Part shown: one piece after another, positions 17,032-25,017 of the stretch
Numbering within the stretch: the first letter of the stretch is position 1
How the letters are laid out: every line of letters starts with the position of its first letter
NCBI RefSeq assembly: GCF_001648155.1
Contig: NZ_CP015199.1
Span: 2,118,501-2,182,500 of the forward strand
Direction: 5' to 3'
Source of the DNA: Chryseobacterium glaciei
GTDB lineage: Bacteria > Bacteroidota > Bacteroidia > Flavobacteriales > Weeksellaceae
DNA: 64,000 bases
Notes under the pieces: generated by a model
Seen by the model: only the letters and a program-made list of their open reading frames with translations
Told to the model about the DNA's origin: nothing
Database searches by the model: none
Translations under genes and position numbers: made by a program

Positions 17032-18003
17032 ATGAAAGCCGCAATAGTATTTGAAAAAGGTGGAATTCCACAATACGCAGATTTCCCAGATCCTGAAGTA
17101 AGTTCTGAAAACGAACAACTTATATCCGTAAAAGCTGCATCTATCAAACATTTGGATAGAGCAAGAGCAAGCGGAACCCATTATTCAACCGAAAATGAAG
17201 TGCACCAACCTAAACTTATCGGAAGCGATGGAGTAGGATTGCTCGAAAATGGAGATAAAGTATATTTTTTCAGTAAAAAAGGAACCGTAGCAGAAAAAGC
17301 TGTTACAGATAAAAAATTCATCGTTCCAATTCCTTACGGTTTGGATTTTTCTACAGCTGCAGCTTTACCAAACGCTGTGATGGGTTCTGCAATGGGACTT
17401 AAATTCAAAACAAAACTAAAGCCAGGAGAAATTGTTTTGATCAACGGAGCCACAGGAATTACAGGAAAAGTTGCAATTCAGGTTGCTAAATTATATGGCG
17501 CCAAAAAAGTAATTGTTACCGGAAGAAATCAAGAAGTTTTGGAGTCTCTTTATGATCTTGGAGCTGATGAAGTTGTTTCTTTACAATTAAATGACGAAGA
17601 TTTTAAGCAAAAAATAAAAGAAATTCATATAGAAACCCCAATTGATGTTGTTCTGGATTATATTTGGGGACATTCTGTAGAACTTTTATTGTCTGCATTG
17701 AAGGGTGACGGTAATTTTTCACACAAAACAAGATTGGTTTCAGTCGGAGGAATGAGCGGTGACACGATTCAATTATCATCACAAATTTTAAGAGGAACGG
17801 ACATTCAGATTTCCGGTTCCGGATTGGGAAGCTGGTCGCCTGAGGAATTTAAACTTTTGTTAACAGAAATTATTCCCGAAATGTTCCAAGCCGCTGCAGA
17901 TGGAAAATTAAAAATAGATATAGAAACAGTTCATTTGAAAGATATTGAAACTGTTTGGGAAAAGGAAATCAATAGTAGAAAAAGGTTGGTTATATTAATT
18001 TAG
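17032..18003 (+). CDS. Medium-chain dehydrogenase/reductase (quinone-oxidoreductase-like)
   Basis: A 323-residue MDR-superfamily oxidoreductase. It shows an N-terminal GroES-like domain (MKAAIVFEKGGIPQYADFPDPEV) and the NAD(P)H-binding fold with NGATGITGKVAIQVAKLYGAKKVIVTGR near residue 141. The Cys/His pattern of zinc alcohol dehydrogenases is not seen, which favours the zinc-free quinone reductase or enoyl reductase branch. The start is placed at ATG 17032, just after a good promoter. Upstream codons read through a repeat and do not resemble the family. Its substrate is unknown. Confidence 0.88.
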   Translation: MKAAIVFEKGGIPQYADFPDPEVSSENEQLISVKAASIKHLDRARASGTHYSTENEVHQPKLIGSDGVGLLENGDKVYFFSKKGTVAEKAVTDKKFIVPIPYGLDFSTAAALPNAVMGSAMGLKFKTKLKPGEIVLINGATGITGKVAIQVAKLYGAKKVIVTGRNQEVLESLYDLGADEVVSLQLNDEDFKQKIKEIHIETPIDVVLDYIWGHSVELLLSALKGDGNFSHKTRLVSVGGMSGDTIQLSSQILRGTDIQISGSGLGSWSPEEFKLLLTEIIPEMFQAAADGKLKIDIETVHLKDIETVWEKEINSRKRLVILI

Positions 18004-18079
18004 TGATAACTCCTGTTTATTTATCCACAATTCTTTCATCTTCGTATTCTTTTCACTATCTTTAGTATAGAAATTTACG

Positions 18080-18121
18080 AAAATGTATGTCGAAAAAAAT
18101 TCGCAACTTTGCATACATTTT
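18080..18121 (+). promoter_or_regulatory. Palindrome upstream of the TPR gene
   Basis: AAAATGTATG (18080-18089) and CATACATTTT (18112-18121) are perfect inverted repeats. They enclose an inner CGAA/TTCG pair and CAACTTTG (18104-18111), one base off a TAnnTTTG box. It could be an operator overlapping the promoter, or an RNA hairpin. Confidence 0.45.
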
Positions 18122-18166
18122 GAAATAGTAAATTTCAGAAGTAATATTAATTTAAGAAGTTTGTCG

Positions 18167-18244
18167 ATGTCTGCAAGTAAATTCAGACGTTGGGCCGACG
18201 ATAAGACACGCTATTGGAAGAATACTTTGGAAATGAACTTGTGA
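18167..18244 (+). CDS. Possible 25-residue leader peptide ORF
   Basis: ATG 18167 opens a 25-codon frame (MSASKFRRWADDKTRYWKNT...) that is basic and rich in Trp and Arg. It ends at TGA 18242-18244, inside the start region of the TPR gene in another frame. Nothing similar is recognised. It may be a leader peptide affecting TPR-gene translation, or chance. Its composition is unusually peptide-like for an AT-rich leader. Confidence 0.3.
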   Translation: MSASKFRRWADDKTRYWKNTLEMNL

Positions 18245-19593
18245 AAAAGTTCGAAGAAATGATGGAAAATAATGATGAATTCTACTTTGATACAGAAGAG
18301 TTGGAGGATATTATTGTTTATTATCTGGAGTTAGGCGACTTTAATTATGCTGATAATGCAGTGAATTATGGCCTTAAACTTCATCCCAATTCTTTGGACA
18401 TCAAGATTAAAAAACTTGAAGTTCTTTTAGAATGGGAAGAGTATAATGCTGCGAAAGAGCTTATCGATGAGTTGAAGGCTTCATCTATGGAGAATACAGA
18501 CTTTTTGGTTTGCTATGCAAAGTATTATTCGAATTTAGGAAACCCTAAAAGATCCATTGAAATTTGTAAAAAAGCATTAGAATTAAAAGAAGAAGAGAAT
18601 TTTCTTCACAATTTTATTGCGGATGAATATGTGAATTTAGGAGATCCTTTTAACGCTCTTAAACATTACAAAAAAGCATTGAAAGAAGATCCAACGGATG
18701 AATATCCTTTGGAAAATGCAATGATTTGCTTTAGTGAATTGAATAAGAGTGAGGAGGCAATTGCCTTTCTGAATGAATATTTAGATGATTTTGCTTATTC
18801 TGAAACTGCTTGGTTTGAATACGGACAGTTCTATTTCAACAGAAAGAATTATGATGAAGCCATAAAGGGATTTGATTACTTATTGGCGATTAATTCAACT
18901 GCTGTTGGGGTTTATGCCAATAAAGCAGCTTGTTATGAAGCTTTAGGACAATATAAAAAATCAATTGAAATTTACGAGGAGATGCTCGAGTTGGAATATA
19001 CAAAAGCGTTCACTTTTTATAAAATTGGTTTGTGTTATAAAGCATTAAAACAACCTGTTATGGCCTTGAATTCATTTCAGAGATCATTGAGAGAAGATCC
19101 TCAATTTTATCTTTCTATGATGGAGCAGTCGTATTTATACGAAGAAATGGGCGGAATGTCGGAAGCGTTGCATTTTGCAACAGAAGCGACTCATTTGAAT
19201 GAAAATAATCTTGATTATCAAAAAAGATTAGCCTTTTTATTAATTGATTCAGGGAAATTTGAAGAAAGTCTTGTTTGTCTGAAAAAATTGGTTGAAGCAG
19301 AACCTTCAAGATTTTATAACTGGTATGCTTATTCTGAAGTATTGATGCTTCTGGGAGAGTACGATGAGACGGTTACACTTTTAAATGCTGCTGTAATTTT
19401 ACATAACAGAGCAGAATTGTATTATCAGTTAAGCAATTGTTATTTTATCCTTAAAAATCAGGAAAAAGGAATTGAATCTCTTCAGTTGGCATTAAGCTTA
19501 GACCCTACTCTTGCTCCGGATATGCAGAAAAAATATCCTTACATTAAAGATGAGGTGAAAAAGGCTAAAGCTAAAGTGAGAAAGAAAAATTAG
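18214..19593 (+). CDS. Tetratricopeptide repeat protein
   Basis: A 459-residue protein made of about a dozen TPR-like helix pairs. Examples are AKYYSNLGNPKRSIEICKKALEL near residue 108 and KAACYEALGQYKKSIEIYEEMLEL near 237. An acidic N-terminus precedes them and a Lys-rich end (KAKAKVRKKN) follows. There is no signal peptide, so it is probably a cytoplasmic scaffold. A stop at 18202 limits the start to TTG 18214 or a later ATG near 18259. TTG keeps an EEYFGNELVKKFEE helix but overlaps the small ORF at 18167, so the start is uncertain. Confidence 0.85.
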   Translation: MEEYFGNELVKKFEEMMENNDEFYFDTEELEDIIVYYLELGDFNYADNAVNYGLKLHPNSLDIKIKKLEVLLEWEEYNAAKELIDELKASSMENTDFLVCYAKYYSNLGNPKRSIEICKKALELKEEENFLHNFIADEYVNLGDPFNALKHYKKALKEDPTDEYPLENAMICFSELNKSEEAIAFLNEYLDDFAYSETAWFEYGQFYFNRKNYDEAIKGFDYLLAINSTAVGVYANKAACYEALGQYKKSIEIYEEMLELEYTKAFTFYKIGLCYKALKQPVMALNSFQRSLREDPQFYLSMMEQSYLYEEMGGMSEALHFATEATHLNENNLDYQKRLAFLLIDSGKFEESLVCLKKLVEAEPSRFYNWYAYSEVLMLLGEYDETVTLLNAAVILHNRAELYYQLSNCYFILKNQEKGIESLQLALSLDPTLAPDMQKKYPYIKDEVKKAKAKVRKKN

Positions 19594-19721
19594 AAAAGGA
19601 GGAAGCTAGATGATTGAAGATGGAAGTTATGAACTTGCAATAAAAATCAACAAGGTTATTCTTAACTAAACTTTATTCTTAAAATATATCTTAATGATTT
19701 AAAATATTAAGATTAAAATAA

Positions 19722-19745
19722 AAATCCTGCAGCAATGCGGGATTT
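19722..19745. terminator. Terminator between convergent TPR and EamA genes
   Basis: AAATCCTGC pairs with GCGGGATTT (one G-T pair) around AGCAAT, followed by a T-rich run. It overlaps the last codon of the EamA gene on the opposite strand. Confidence 0.8.
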
Positions 19746-20628
19746 ATTTTTTTATAGCAGGTTTTGCCCTTAAAAAGACCAATCCGGCAATAATGATACT
19801 TGCGCCTACAAATTGTAAAATAGTTAATTCTTCGCCATCTAAAATACCCCAAATGATAGCAACAATAGGCATTAACAAAGTTACTGTTGATGCAAAAAGA
19901 GGAGTTGATACTTTCAGTAATCTGTAATTCATTGTCATTGCCAAGCCGGTTCCGAAGATAGATAATAAGCTGACAAACATTAATCCCGTTAAATTATCTT
20001 TCGAAAAATTAAATTCAGAAAAGAATCCTGTAAAGCTTAAAGCGATTAATGACGGAAAAAATAATACAAAAGAAAATACAAAAGCGGATAATATGGTGGA
20101 AGAAACTTCCATAAGTTTAGATTTTACCGTCGTAGTACTCACGGCGTAACATAAAGTAGCCAATAAAAGAAGCAGAATCGGAATAAGCTTAAAAGTTGAA
20201 CCATCGCCGCCGCCAAAAGCTAATAGACAAACTCCCGTAAAGCTAATAAACACACCAATTATCTGCTGTTTTGTGGTTTCAAACTTCCACACCAGCGCAC
20301 CAACAATAATCACAAAAATAGGCATCATTGAATTAATAATTCCCGCAATACTGCTGCTGACTTCTGTTTCCGCGATGGGAAATAAAAACATTGGGATAAA
20401 GTTACCCGTAAATGCGGCTAAAATCAACCACTTTAAATGTTTTTTAGGAAATAATTTATATTTTGAGATGGCGATCGGCATTAAAATAATTCCGGCAATC
20501 AAAACCCTCAATGCTCCCACTTCAAAAGGATTGAAATGTTCTAAAGATTTTTTAATTAAAATAAAAGATGAGCCCCAGATAAGACTGAGTATGGCTAAAA
20601 GAATCCATTTTTCTTTATCTGCGTTCAT
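19744..20628 (-). CDS. EamA/DMT-family transporter
   Basis: A 294-residue inner-membrane protein with ten hydrophobic helices in two EamA repeats. The first repeat is recognisable from LLAILSLIWGSSFILIKKSLEHFNPFEVGALRVLIAG. The second carries SIFGTGLAMTMNYRLLKVSTPLFASTVTLLMPIVAIIWG and ends in VGASIIIAGLVFL. Members export metabolites or amino acids; the substrate here is unknown. Its start overlaps the 3' end of aat by 14 bases, so both are likely one transcript. Confidence 0.9.
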   Translation of the reverse strand: MNADKEKWILLAILSLIWGSSFILIKKSLEHFNPFEVGALRVLIAGIILMPIAISKYKLFPKKHLKWLILAAFTGNFIPMFLFPIAETEVSSSIAGIINSMMPIFVIIVGALVWKFETTKQQIIGVFISFTGVCLLAFGGGDGSTFKLIPILLLLLATLCYAVSTTTVKSKLMEVSSTILSAFVFSFVLFFPSLIALSFTGFFSEFNFSKDNLTGLMFVSLLSIFGTGLAMTMNYRLLKVSTPLFASTVTLLMPIVAIIWGILDGEELTILQFVGASIIIAGLVFLRAKPAIKK

Positions 20629-21268
20629 TGTTTTTGTGTAAAATTTTTAAAAATTCTTTTTTAGAAATCATTCTGGCGCCTAAGCTTTCTAAGTGATCTG
20701 TATGGGATTGACAGTCAATTAGATCAAGGCTATTTTTATGAGTCTCAACAAAATGAATAAATCCTGCTTTTGAAGCATTGCTTACTTTCGCAAACATACT
20801 TTCTCCGCAAAAAACGTTGCCAATTTGTAGTCCATAAAATCCGCCAATCAATTCTCCGTCCTGCCAAACTTCGATGCTTTTTGCCAATCCATATTCGTGA
20901 AGCTGAATAAAAGATTCCATCAATTCATCCGAAAGCCACGTTCCCGATTGCCCTTTTCGGCTTATTTCCTGACAGCTTTTAATGACTTCTCTGAAATTTT
21001 GATTTTCTGTGAAGGTAAAAATATTACGATCCAGTATTTTTCTCATGGATTTTGAGACTTTCAGCTCATCAGGAAACAAAACAAATCTCGGATCCGGGCA
21101 CCACCAAAGAATTTCCTCATCAGGATTGTACCACGGAAAAATCCCCAATTGATAGGCGAACCAGATACGTTCTATAGATAAGTCGCCACCAAAAGCAATA
21201 ATTCCGTCATGACCATGATACAGCTCAGGATCGGGAAATGAAATTTCGTTTTCGTCTAATCGAACCAT
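20615..21268 (-). CDS. aat: Leucyl/phenylalanyl-tRNA--protein transferase
   Basis: A 217-residue Aat enzyme that adds Leu or Phe from aminoacyl-tRNA to N-terminal Lys/Arg of proteins for N-end-rule degradation. Characteristic blocks are FPDPELYHGHDGIIAFGGDLS at the N-terminus, GIFPWYNPDEEILWWCPDPRFVLFP near residue 43, and GTWLSDELMESFIQLHEYGLAKSIEVW near 112. GGFYGLQIGNVFCGESMF follows near 141. Length and order are normal. It is followed by the overlapping EamA gene. Confidence 0.96.
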   Translation of the reverse strand: MVRLDENEISFPDPELYHGHDGIIAFGGDLSIERIWFAYQLGIFPWYNPDEEILWWCPDPRFVLFPDELKVSKSMRKILDRNIFTFTENQNFREVIKSCQEISRKGQSGTWLSDELMESFIQLHEYGLAKSIEVWQDGELIGGFYGLQIGNVFCGESMFAKVSNASKAGFIHFVETHKNSLDLIDCQSHTDHLESLGARMISKKEFLKILHKNNERR

Positions 21269-21329
21269 TTTTTGTGAAAAAAAATCCCACTTGATAAAGC
21301 AGGATTTATATTTGATCGTTATCTTTTAA

Positions 21330-21707
21330 TTAAAAAGGTAAATCATCGTCTTCGTCTCCAGCAAATGGATTCTCATTAGAAACCGGAGATGCAGATTGTG
21401 ATGGCGAAGCCTGAGTAGGCTCTGAACCGTTATCCATAACTTTCTCAATTTTCCAACCTGTAATAGAGTTGAAATATTTAGTTTCACCTTGAGGAGAAGT
21501 CCATTCTCTTCCTCTAATGTTGATTCCCACCTTTACATTTTCTCCTTCCTTAAGATTGTCTAGTAAATTTATCTTATCTGATAAAAATTCTATGTTTATC
21601 GGCTGTGGATACTGCTCTTGCGTCAAAATAACCATTTCTCTTTTCTGAAAACCGCTCGCAAACGTCTGAGCATCAAAAAGTTTCTTTACCGTTCCTTGTA
21701 ATTCCAT
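21330..21707 (-). CDS. DUF3127 protein with SSB-like acidic tail
   Basis: A 125-residue protein. Residues 1-92 match DUF3127 (GTVKKLFDAQTFASGFQKREMVIL...), a Bacteroidota family predicted to have an OB fold. A Ser/Gln/Pro-rich linker follows, and the protein ends GDEDDDLPF. That end closely resembles the acidic tip of single-stranded DNA-binding protein (DDDIPF), which recruits replication and repair proteins. A role on single-stranded DNA is inferred from fold and tail. It has its own gap on both sides; a weak AAATCC/GGATTT hairpin lies between it and aat. Confidence 0.82.
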   Translation of the reverse strand: MELQGTVKKLFDAQTFASGFQKREMVILTQEQYPQPINIEFLSDKINLLDNLKEGENVKVGINIRGREWTSPQGETKYFNSITGWKIEKVMDNGSEPTQASPSQSASPVSNENPFAGDEDDDLPF

Positions 21708-21804
21708 ATTGTAAATATTAACGATGTAAAAGTAATAAAATCAATCGTAATAAGTGCTACGAGAGAAAAAAAATGTAAAAAATTTAATTTTTTTTTCTGA
21801 AAAG

Positions 21805-21835
21805 TTTGGAAGTAAAGGAAAATGTCCTATATTTG
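21805..21835 (+). promoter_or_regulatory. Strong promoter of the tRNA cluster
   Basis: TTTG at 21805-21808, 19 bases, then TATATTTG at 21828-21835. This is an ideal match to the Bacteroidota TTTG / TAnnTTTG promoter. The first tRNA begins 51 bases further downstream. Confidence 0.85.
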
Positions 21836-21886
21836 CACTCACAAAAACGAAACAAGTTCTTTAAAAATATAACTTAACAAAACAAT

Positions 21887-21968
21887 GCGGATGTGGTGTA
21901 ATTGGTAGCCACGCCAGACTTAGGATCTGGTGCCGTGAGGCGTGGGGGTTCGAGTCCCTTCATCCGCA
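21887..21968 (+). tRNA. tRNA-Leu (anticodon UAG)
   Basis: An 82-base type II tRNA. The acceptor stem GCGGATG pairs with CATCCGC at 21961-21967, with discriminator A. The anticodon loop reads CTTAGGA. It has a long variable arm (GGTGCCGTGAGGC region) and a GGTTCGAGTCC T-arm. No CCA is encoded. Confidence 0.95.
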
Positions 21969-21977
21969 CATAGTTTT

Positions 21978-22053
21978 GCGAAAATAGCTCAGCTGGTAGA
22001 GCACAACCTTGCCAAGGTTGGGGTCGCGGGTTCGAATCCCGTTTTTCGCTCCA
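21978..22053 (+). tRNA. tRNA-Gly (anticodon GCC), CCA encoded
   Basis: The acceptor stem GCGAAAA pairs with TTTTCGC and the discriminator is T. The anticodon loop reads TTGCCAA and the T-arm GGGTTCGAATCCC. Unlike the two leucine tRNAs beside it, the gene encodes its own CCA at 22051-22053. Confidence 0.95.
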
Positions 22054-22059
22054 CTCCAT

Positions 22060-22143
22060 GCCCTGGTGGTGGAACTGGTAGACACGCAGGACTTAAAATC
22101 CTGTGTTCGTAAGAACGTGCGGGTTCAAGTCCCGCCCGGGGTA
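22060..22143 (+). tRNA. tRNA-Leu (anticodon UAA)
   Basis: An 84-base type II tRNA with acceptor stem GCCCTGG / CCGGGGT (two G-U pairs). The anticodon loop is CTTAAAA, with a long variable arm and T-arm GGGTTCAAGTCCC. The discriminator is A and no CCA is encoded. Confidence 0.94.
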
Positions 22144-22147
22144 CTAA

Positions 22148-22181
22148 AAACCCTCTGTAATTTTATTACGGAGGGTTTTTT
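22148..22181 (+). terminator. Terminator of the tRNA cluster
   Basis: AAACCCTCTGTAA pairs with TTACGGAGGGTTT (one G-U pair), followed by a T run. It lies directly after the third tRNA. Confidence 0.92.
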
Positions 22182-22304
22182 ATTTTTAGTACCTTTTAGT
22201 TAAGATCTTTAATCATAAAAAAAGATATTAGAACTTGGATAGAAATTATCCTCATTCTAATATCAAAATTTAAATCTAATAATTACTCTACTGTTTCATA
22301 GGCT

Positions 22305-24158
22305 CTATTTTTTGATAAATGTTTTTGAAAGTGATTTCTTAGCTCCATTAATTTTAATGAAATAAACTCCGTTAGAAAGGTTTTCTACACTCAGTTTTTC
22401 ATCAAAACCTCCATTTGACGAATTGATTTTTTTAGATGAAATAATTGAGCCTTTTGCGTCAATAATCTCAACTTTTACCTCTTTTTCATCAGATTTGAAT
22501 TTCACATTGATATTCTGACTGGCTGGATTTGGATAAATAACGAAATCGTTAGTTGAAGTTTCTATATCTTTTGTAGCTAAAGTTCCGTTTGTGCAGACAG
22601 GAATTCTATTCACCCCGTCAATTCCCCAAGAAGCCTGAACAGGAATACACATCCAGTTTAAAACAGTAGGAAAATGGTCTGTTTCTCTAGTAGTTGATAA
22701 ATAATTGTAAATTTTAAAATTAGTAGATGTAGCAAGGTCACGAGTTGGAGAACCGGTAACTGCTGAATTATTACTGTTTGGACTAGAATCCACCAAAGTA
22801 TTTCCCGATGTTTCATCACATGTATAATTAGCCAATAATTGAGAATAATAAGGGTGAGAAGGGGTAATATTCTGATTGGCCCAATTCACCAAAACATCAT
22901 TCGGAAGGGCAGATTTCCAAACTCTTATGTCTTTATAAGATGCTGCCATATTAAGATTGTAAACATTCGTTCCATCCTGATTAATGGTAAAAGGAAGCCC
23001 TGAGTCAATATTTCCAATCGTATTCATTTTTGCGAAAGTTACAGGAACGCCATCTTCGTATAACGTTACAAGTCCGTCTCTGTCGAAAGTTGCTGCGATA
23101 TGCTTCCATTGATTAGTTTCCATTTTTCCGCCTACAAGATCGATTCTATTGGTGCCGTCACCAATATTCATTTTAAAGGTTTGTCCGGAATATCCTGAAA
23201 ATACAAATCCTTTGTTTTTTCCGTTTGCCCAGTTTTTATTACTAATCATCACTGGATCGCTTGAGAAACTCACATTAGGTTTTACCCAAAACTCAATTGT
23301 AAAATCCTGATTAGTCCCAAAATTAAAAGGAGTTTGATTAGCTGGTTTTGCAAAAGTTCCTGCAGGAAAATTAAGCTGATTGAATGTTTTATTAGTGTCA
23401 ATTATTGTTTTGCTGATCTGTTGAGGTGTAAAGCTTGGATTAGAATAGATCGTAAAAATATCTCTTTCTGAAAGATTTCCTCCGCCATGACCGTTGTCAA
23501 CAGCACCGTGATCTGTTGTTAAAACTACCAACCAATCTTCATTGTTATAGGTTGCTCTATTTTTCATCGCGTTGACAATCTCTCCGATATACCCGTCCGT
23601 AGTTTGCATTGAGGCAACATATTGCGGAACAGTTGAAGAAAAACCATAAGAATGTCCTGCATGATCCACATCATCGAAATCGACAAATAAAATATCTGGA
23701 TTATCGCTTTGTAAAGCACTTACAGCAGCATTTTTTACTGCTAGATCTGTTCCTAAATTGGTTTGAACATCAGCATTTTGAACAATAATATCATTGATCG
23801 GAGCCCAATGAGCCAAAGAAATTGTTCTTAAATTAGGATTATAAGTCTCCGCTCTTGTCAAAAAATCTGGATAATTAACATAATTAGGGCTGGTAAAATT
23901 ATTGTCCTGAACATTATGTTTTGTATGCCAAACTCCTGTAAGCATCGTACTCCATCCGTTTCCGCTCCAAGTCGTTGCAGCGCACAAGCCATCTAAAGAA
24001 TAAATAGACTGGTTAACCAAATTGTGGATGTTCGGAGTGTTGGAAGACATCATCACATCAGCTCGGCATCCGTCGATACCGATAAAAAGAACTTTTTTCG
24101 TCTGAGCTCCGAGGAAACAGCTCATCACGACTGCCATTGAAAATAGTTTTGCTTTCAT
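22305..24158 (-). CDS. T9SS-secreted alkaline-phosphatase-superfamily protein with LamG insertion
   Basis: A 617-residue exported protein with a signal peptide ending VVMSCFLGAQ. Residues 20-240 match the alkaline phosphatase / nucleotide pyrophosphatase core, with metal ligands in VLFIGIDGCRADV, the nucleophile Thr/Ser region ATTWSGNGWSTMLTG, FDDVDHAGHSYG and TTDHGAVDNGHGG. A LamG/jellyroll-like segment of about 180 residues (FTIEFWVKPN ... LVTLYEDGVPV ... IRVWKSALP) follows. A short phosphatase-like end (DHFPTVLNWMCIPVQASWGIDG) comes next. The last 85 residues form a T9SS type A sorting domain (FVIYPNPASQNINV ... NGVYFIKI). It closes a phosphonate-type operon and probably acts at the surface on phosphoesters or phosphonoesters. 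Confidence 0.87.
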   Translation of the reverse strand: MKAKLFSMAVVMSCFLGAQTKKVLFIGIDGCRADVMMSSNTPNIHNLVNQSIYSLDGLCAATTWSGNGWSTMLTGVWHTKHNVQDNNFTSPNYVNYPDFLTRAETYNPNLRTISLAHWAPINDIIVQNADVQTNLGTDLAVKNAAVSALQSDNPDILFVDFDDVDHAGHSYGFSSTVPQYVASMQTTDGYIGEIVNAMKNRATYNNEDWLVVLTTDHGAVDNGHGGGNLSERDIFTIYSNPSFTPQQISKTIIDTNKTFNQLNFPAGTFAKPANQTPFNFGTNQDFTIEFWVKPNVSFSSDPVMISNKNWANGKNKGFVFSGYSGQTFKMNIGDGTNRIDLVGGKMETNQWKHIAATFDRDGLVTLYEDGVPVTFAKMNTIGNIDSGLPFTINQDGTNVYNLNMAASYKDIRVWKSALPNDVLVNWANQNITPSHPYYSQLLANYTCDETSGNTLVDSSPNSNNSAVTGSPTRDLATSTNFKIYNYLSTTRETDHFPTVLNWMCIPVQASWGIDGVNRIPVCTNGTLATKDIETSTNDFVIYPNPASQNINVKFKSDEKEVKVEIIDAKGSIISSKKINSSNGGFDEKLSVENLSNGVYFIKINGAKKSLSKTFIKK

Positions 24159-24197
24159 AATAATAAGTAGTTTTTGAATAAGTATTTGTAAGTTTAG

Positions 24198-24230
24198 AAC
24201 CTTGTCAAAGTTTTAAACTTAGACAAGGTT
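24198..24230. repeat. Hairpin in the gap before the phosphatase gene
   Basis: AACCTTGTC and GACAAGGTT pair perfectly around an AAAGTTT/AAACTT palindrome. It sits between the HAD hydrolase gene and the phosphatase gene on the minus-strand transcript, without a T run. It may be an mRNA processing or stability element that separates expression levels. Confidence 0.6.
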
Positions 24231-24339
24231 AATCACCACACTTTCACCAGTTTATTTGTGCTATTTGTGAAAATATTAGTGACATTTGTGTTTAAGTCAA
24301 AAAAATTGAGGCTGAATTGAGTAGCTTAATTTGAAAGAA

Positions 24340-25011
24340 TTAGTAAAGAATTTCTTCAGCCTCGGATATAGTGTTGAAAATATAATCGGGATTAGATTTT
24401 TCGAGTTCGGTTTTATTTTGGGCTCCAGAAAGAACGGCGATTGTCAGTCCACAGCCTGCATTTTTTCCTTCTTCAATATCAATTACAGAATCACCGGCTT
24501 TTAAAACCTTTTCAGCATCATTAATATTGAATTTTTTCATCGCAAGAATGATCATTTCAGGGCTTGGACGGCTTTCAGAGACATCATCTGCGGTAATTAA
24601 AGCATCATAATGGGTATTTTGTTTCCAGCCTAATTTATCTAAAAGCTGTTGTGCAATTTCGGAAGTGTACCCTGTATTCAAAACGATTTTTTTGGCTTGA
24701 GATCTCATTTTTAGCAAAAAATCTTCAACACCATTGATAGGTTTTACCTCTAAATTTTGATAAGCTTCCTTTAATTGATCTGAAAAGTTTTCAAAAATAG
24801 CGAGTGCATCTGCTTCGTTTCCTTCAATTTCCTTTAATAAACTGGTGATTGCCTCCAGTTTTTCCATACCGGCACAGGTTGATAAGACTTTTTCTAAAGA
24901 AACTTCGTAACCGTAATCATTAACCGCGGTCATTAAAGTTTTATATACTACATTGTCTTCATTGATTGTAGTTCCGGCCATATCCAGAACCAATAATTCT
25001 ATGTTCTTCAT
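24340..25011 (-). CDS. Phosphonatase-like HAD hydrolase (TIGR03351 type)
   Basis: A 223-residue HAD hydrolase with the nucleophile motif LLVLDMAGTT (Asp near residue 8). The helical cap contains the CAGMEKLEAI segment. Motif II is in IVLNTGYT and motif III/IV in KAGDSVIDIEEGKNAGCG. DMAGTT together with the adjacent FAD oxidoreductase is the pattern of the phosphonatase-like family linked to aminophosphonate breakdown. It lacks the DWAGT form of true PhnX. It is expected to split a C-P or C-O-P bond in the cytoplasm. Six bases separate it from the oxidoreductase gene, so they are co-transcribed. Confidence 0.85.
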   Translation of the reverse strand: MKNIELLVLDMAGTTINEDNVVYKTLMTAVNDYGYEVSLEKVLSTCAGMEKLEAITSLLKEIEGNEADALAIFENFSDQLKEAYQNLEVKPINGVEDFLLKMRSQAKKIVLNTGYTSEIAQQLLDKLGWKQNTHYDALITADDVSESRPSPEMIILAMKKFNINDAEKVLKAGDSVIDIEEGKNAGCGLTIAVLSGAQNKTELEKSNPDYIFNTISEAEEILY

Positions 25012-25017
25012 TTGTTT

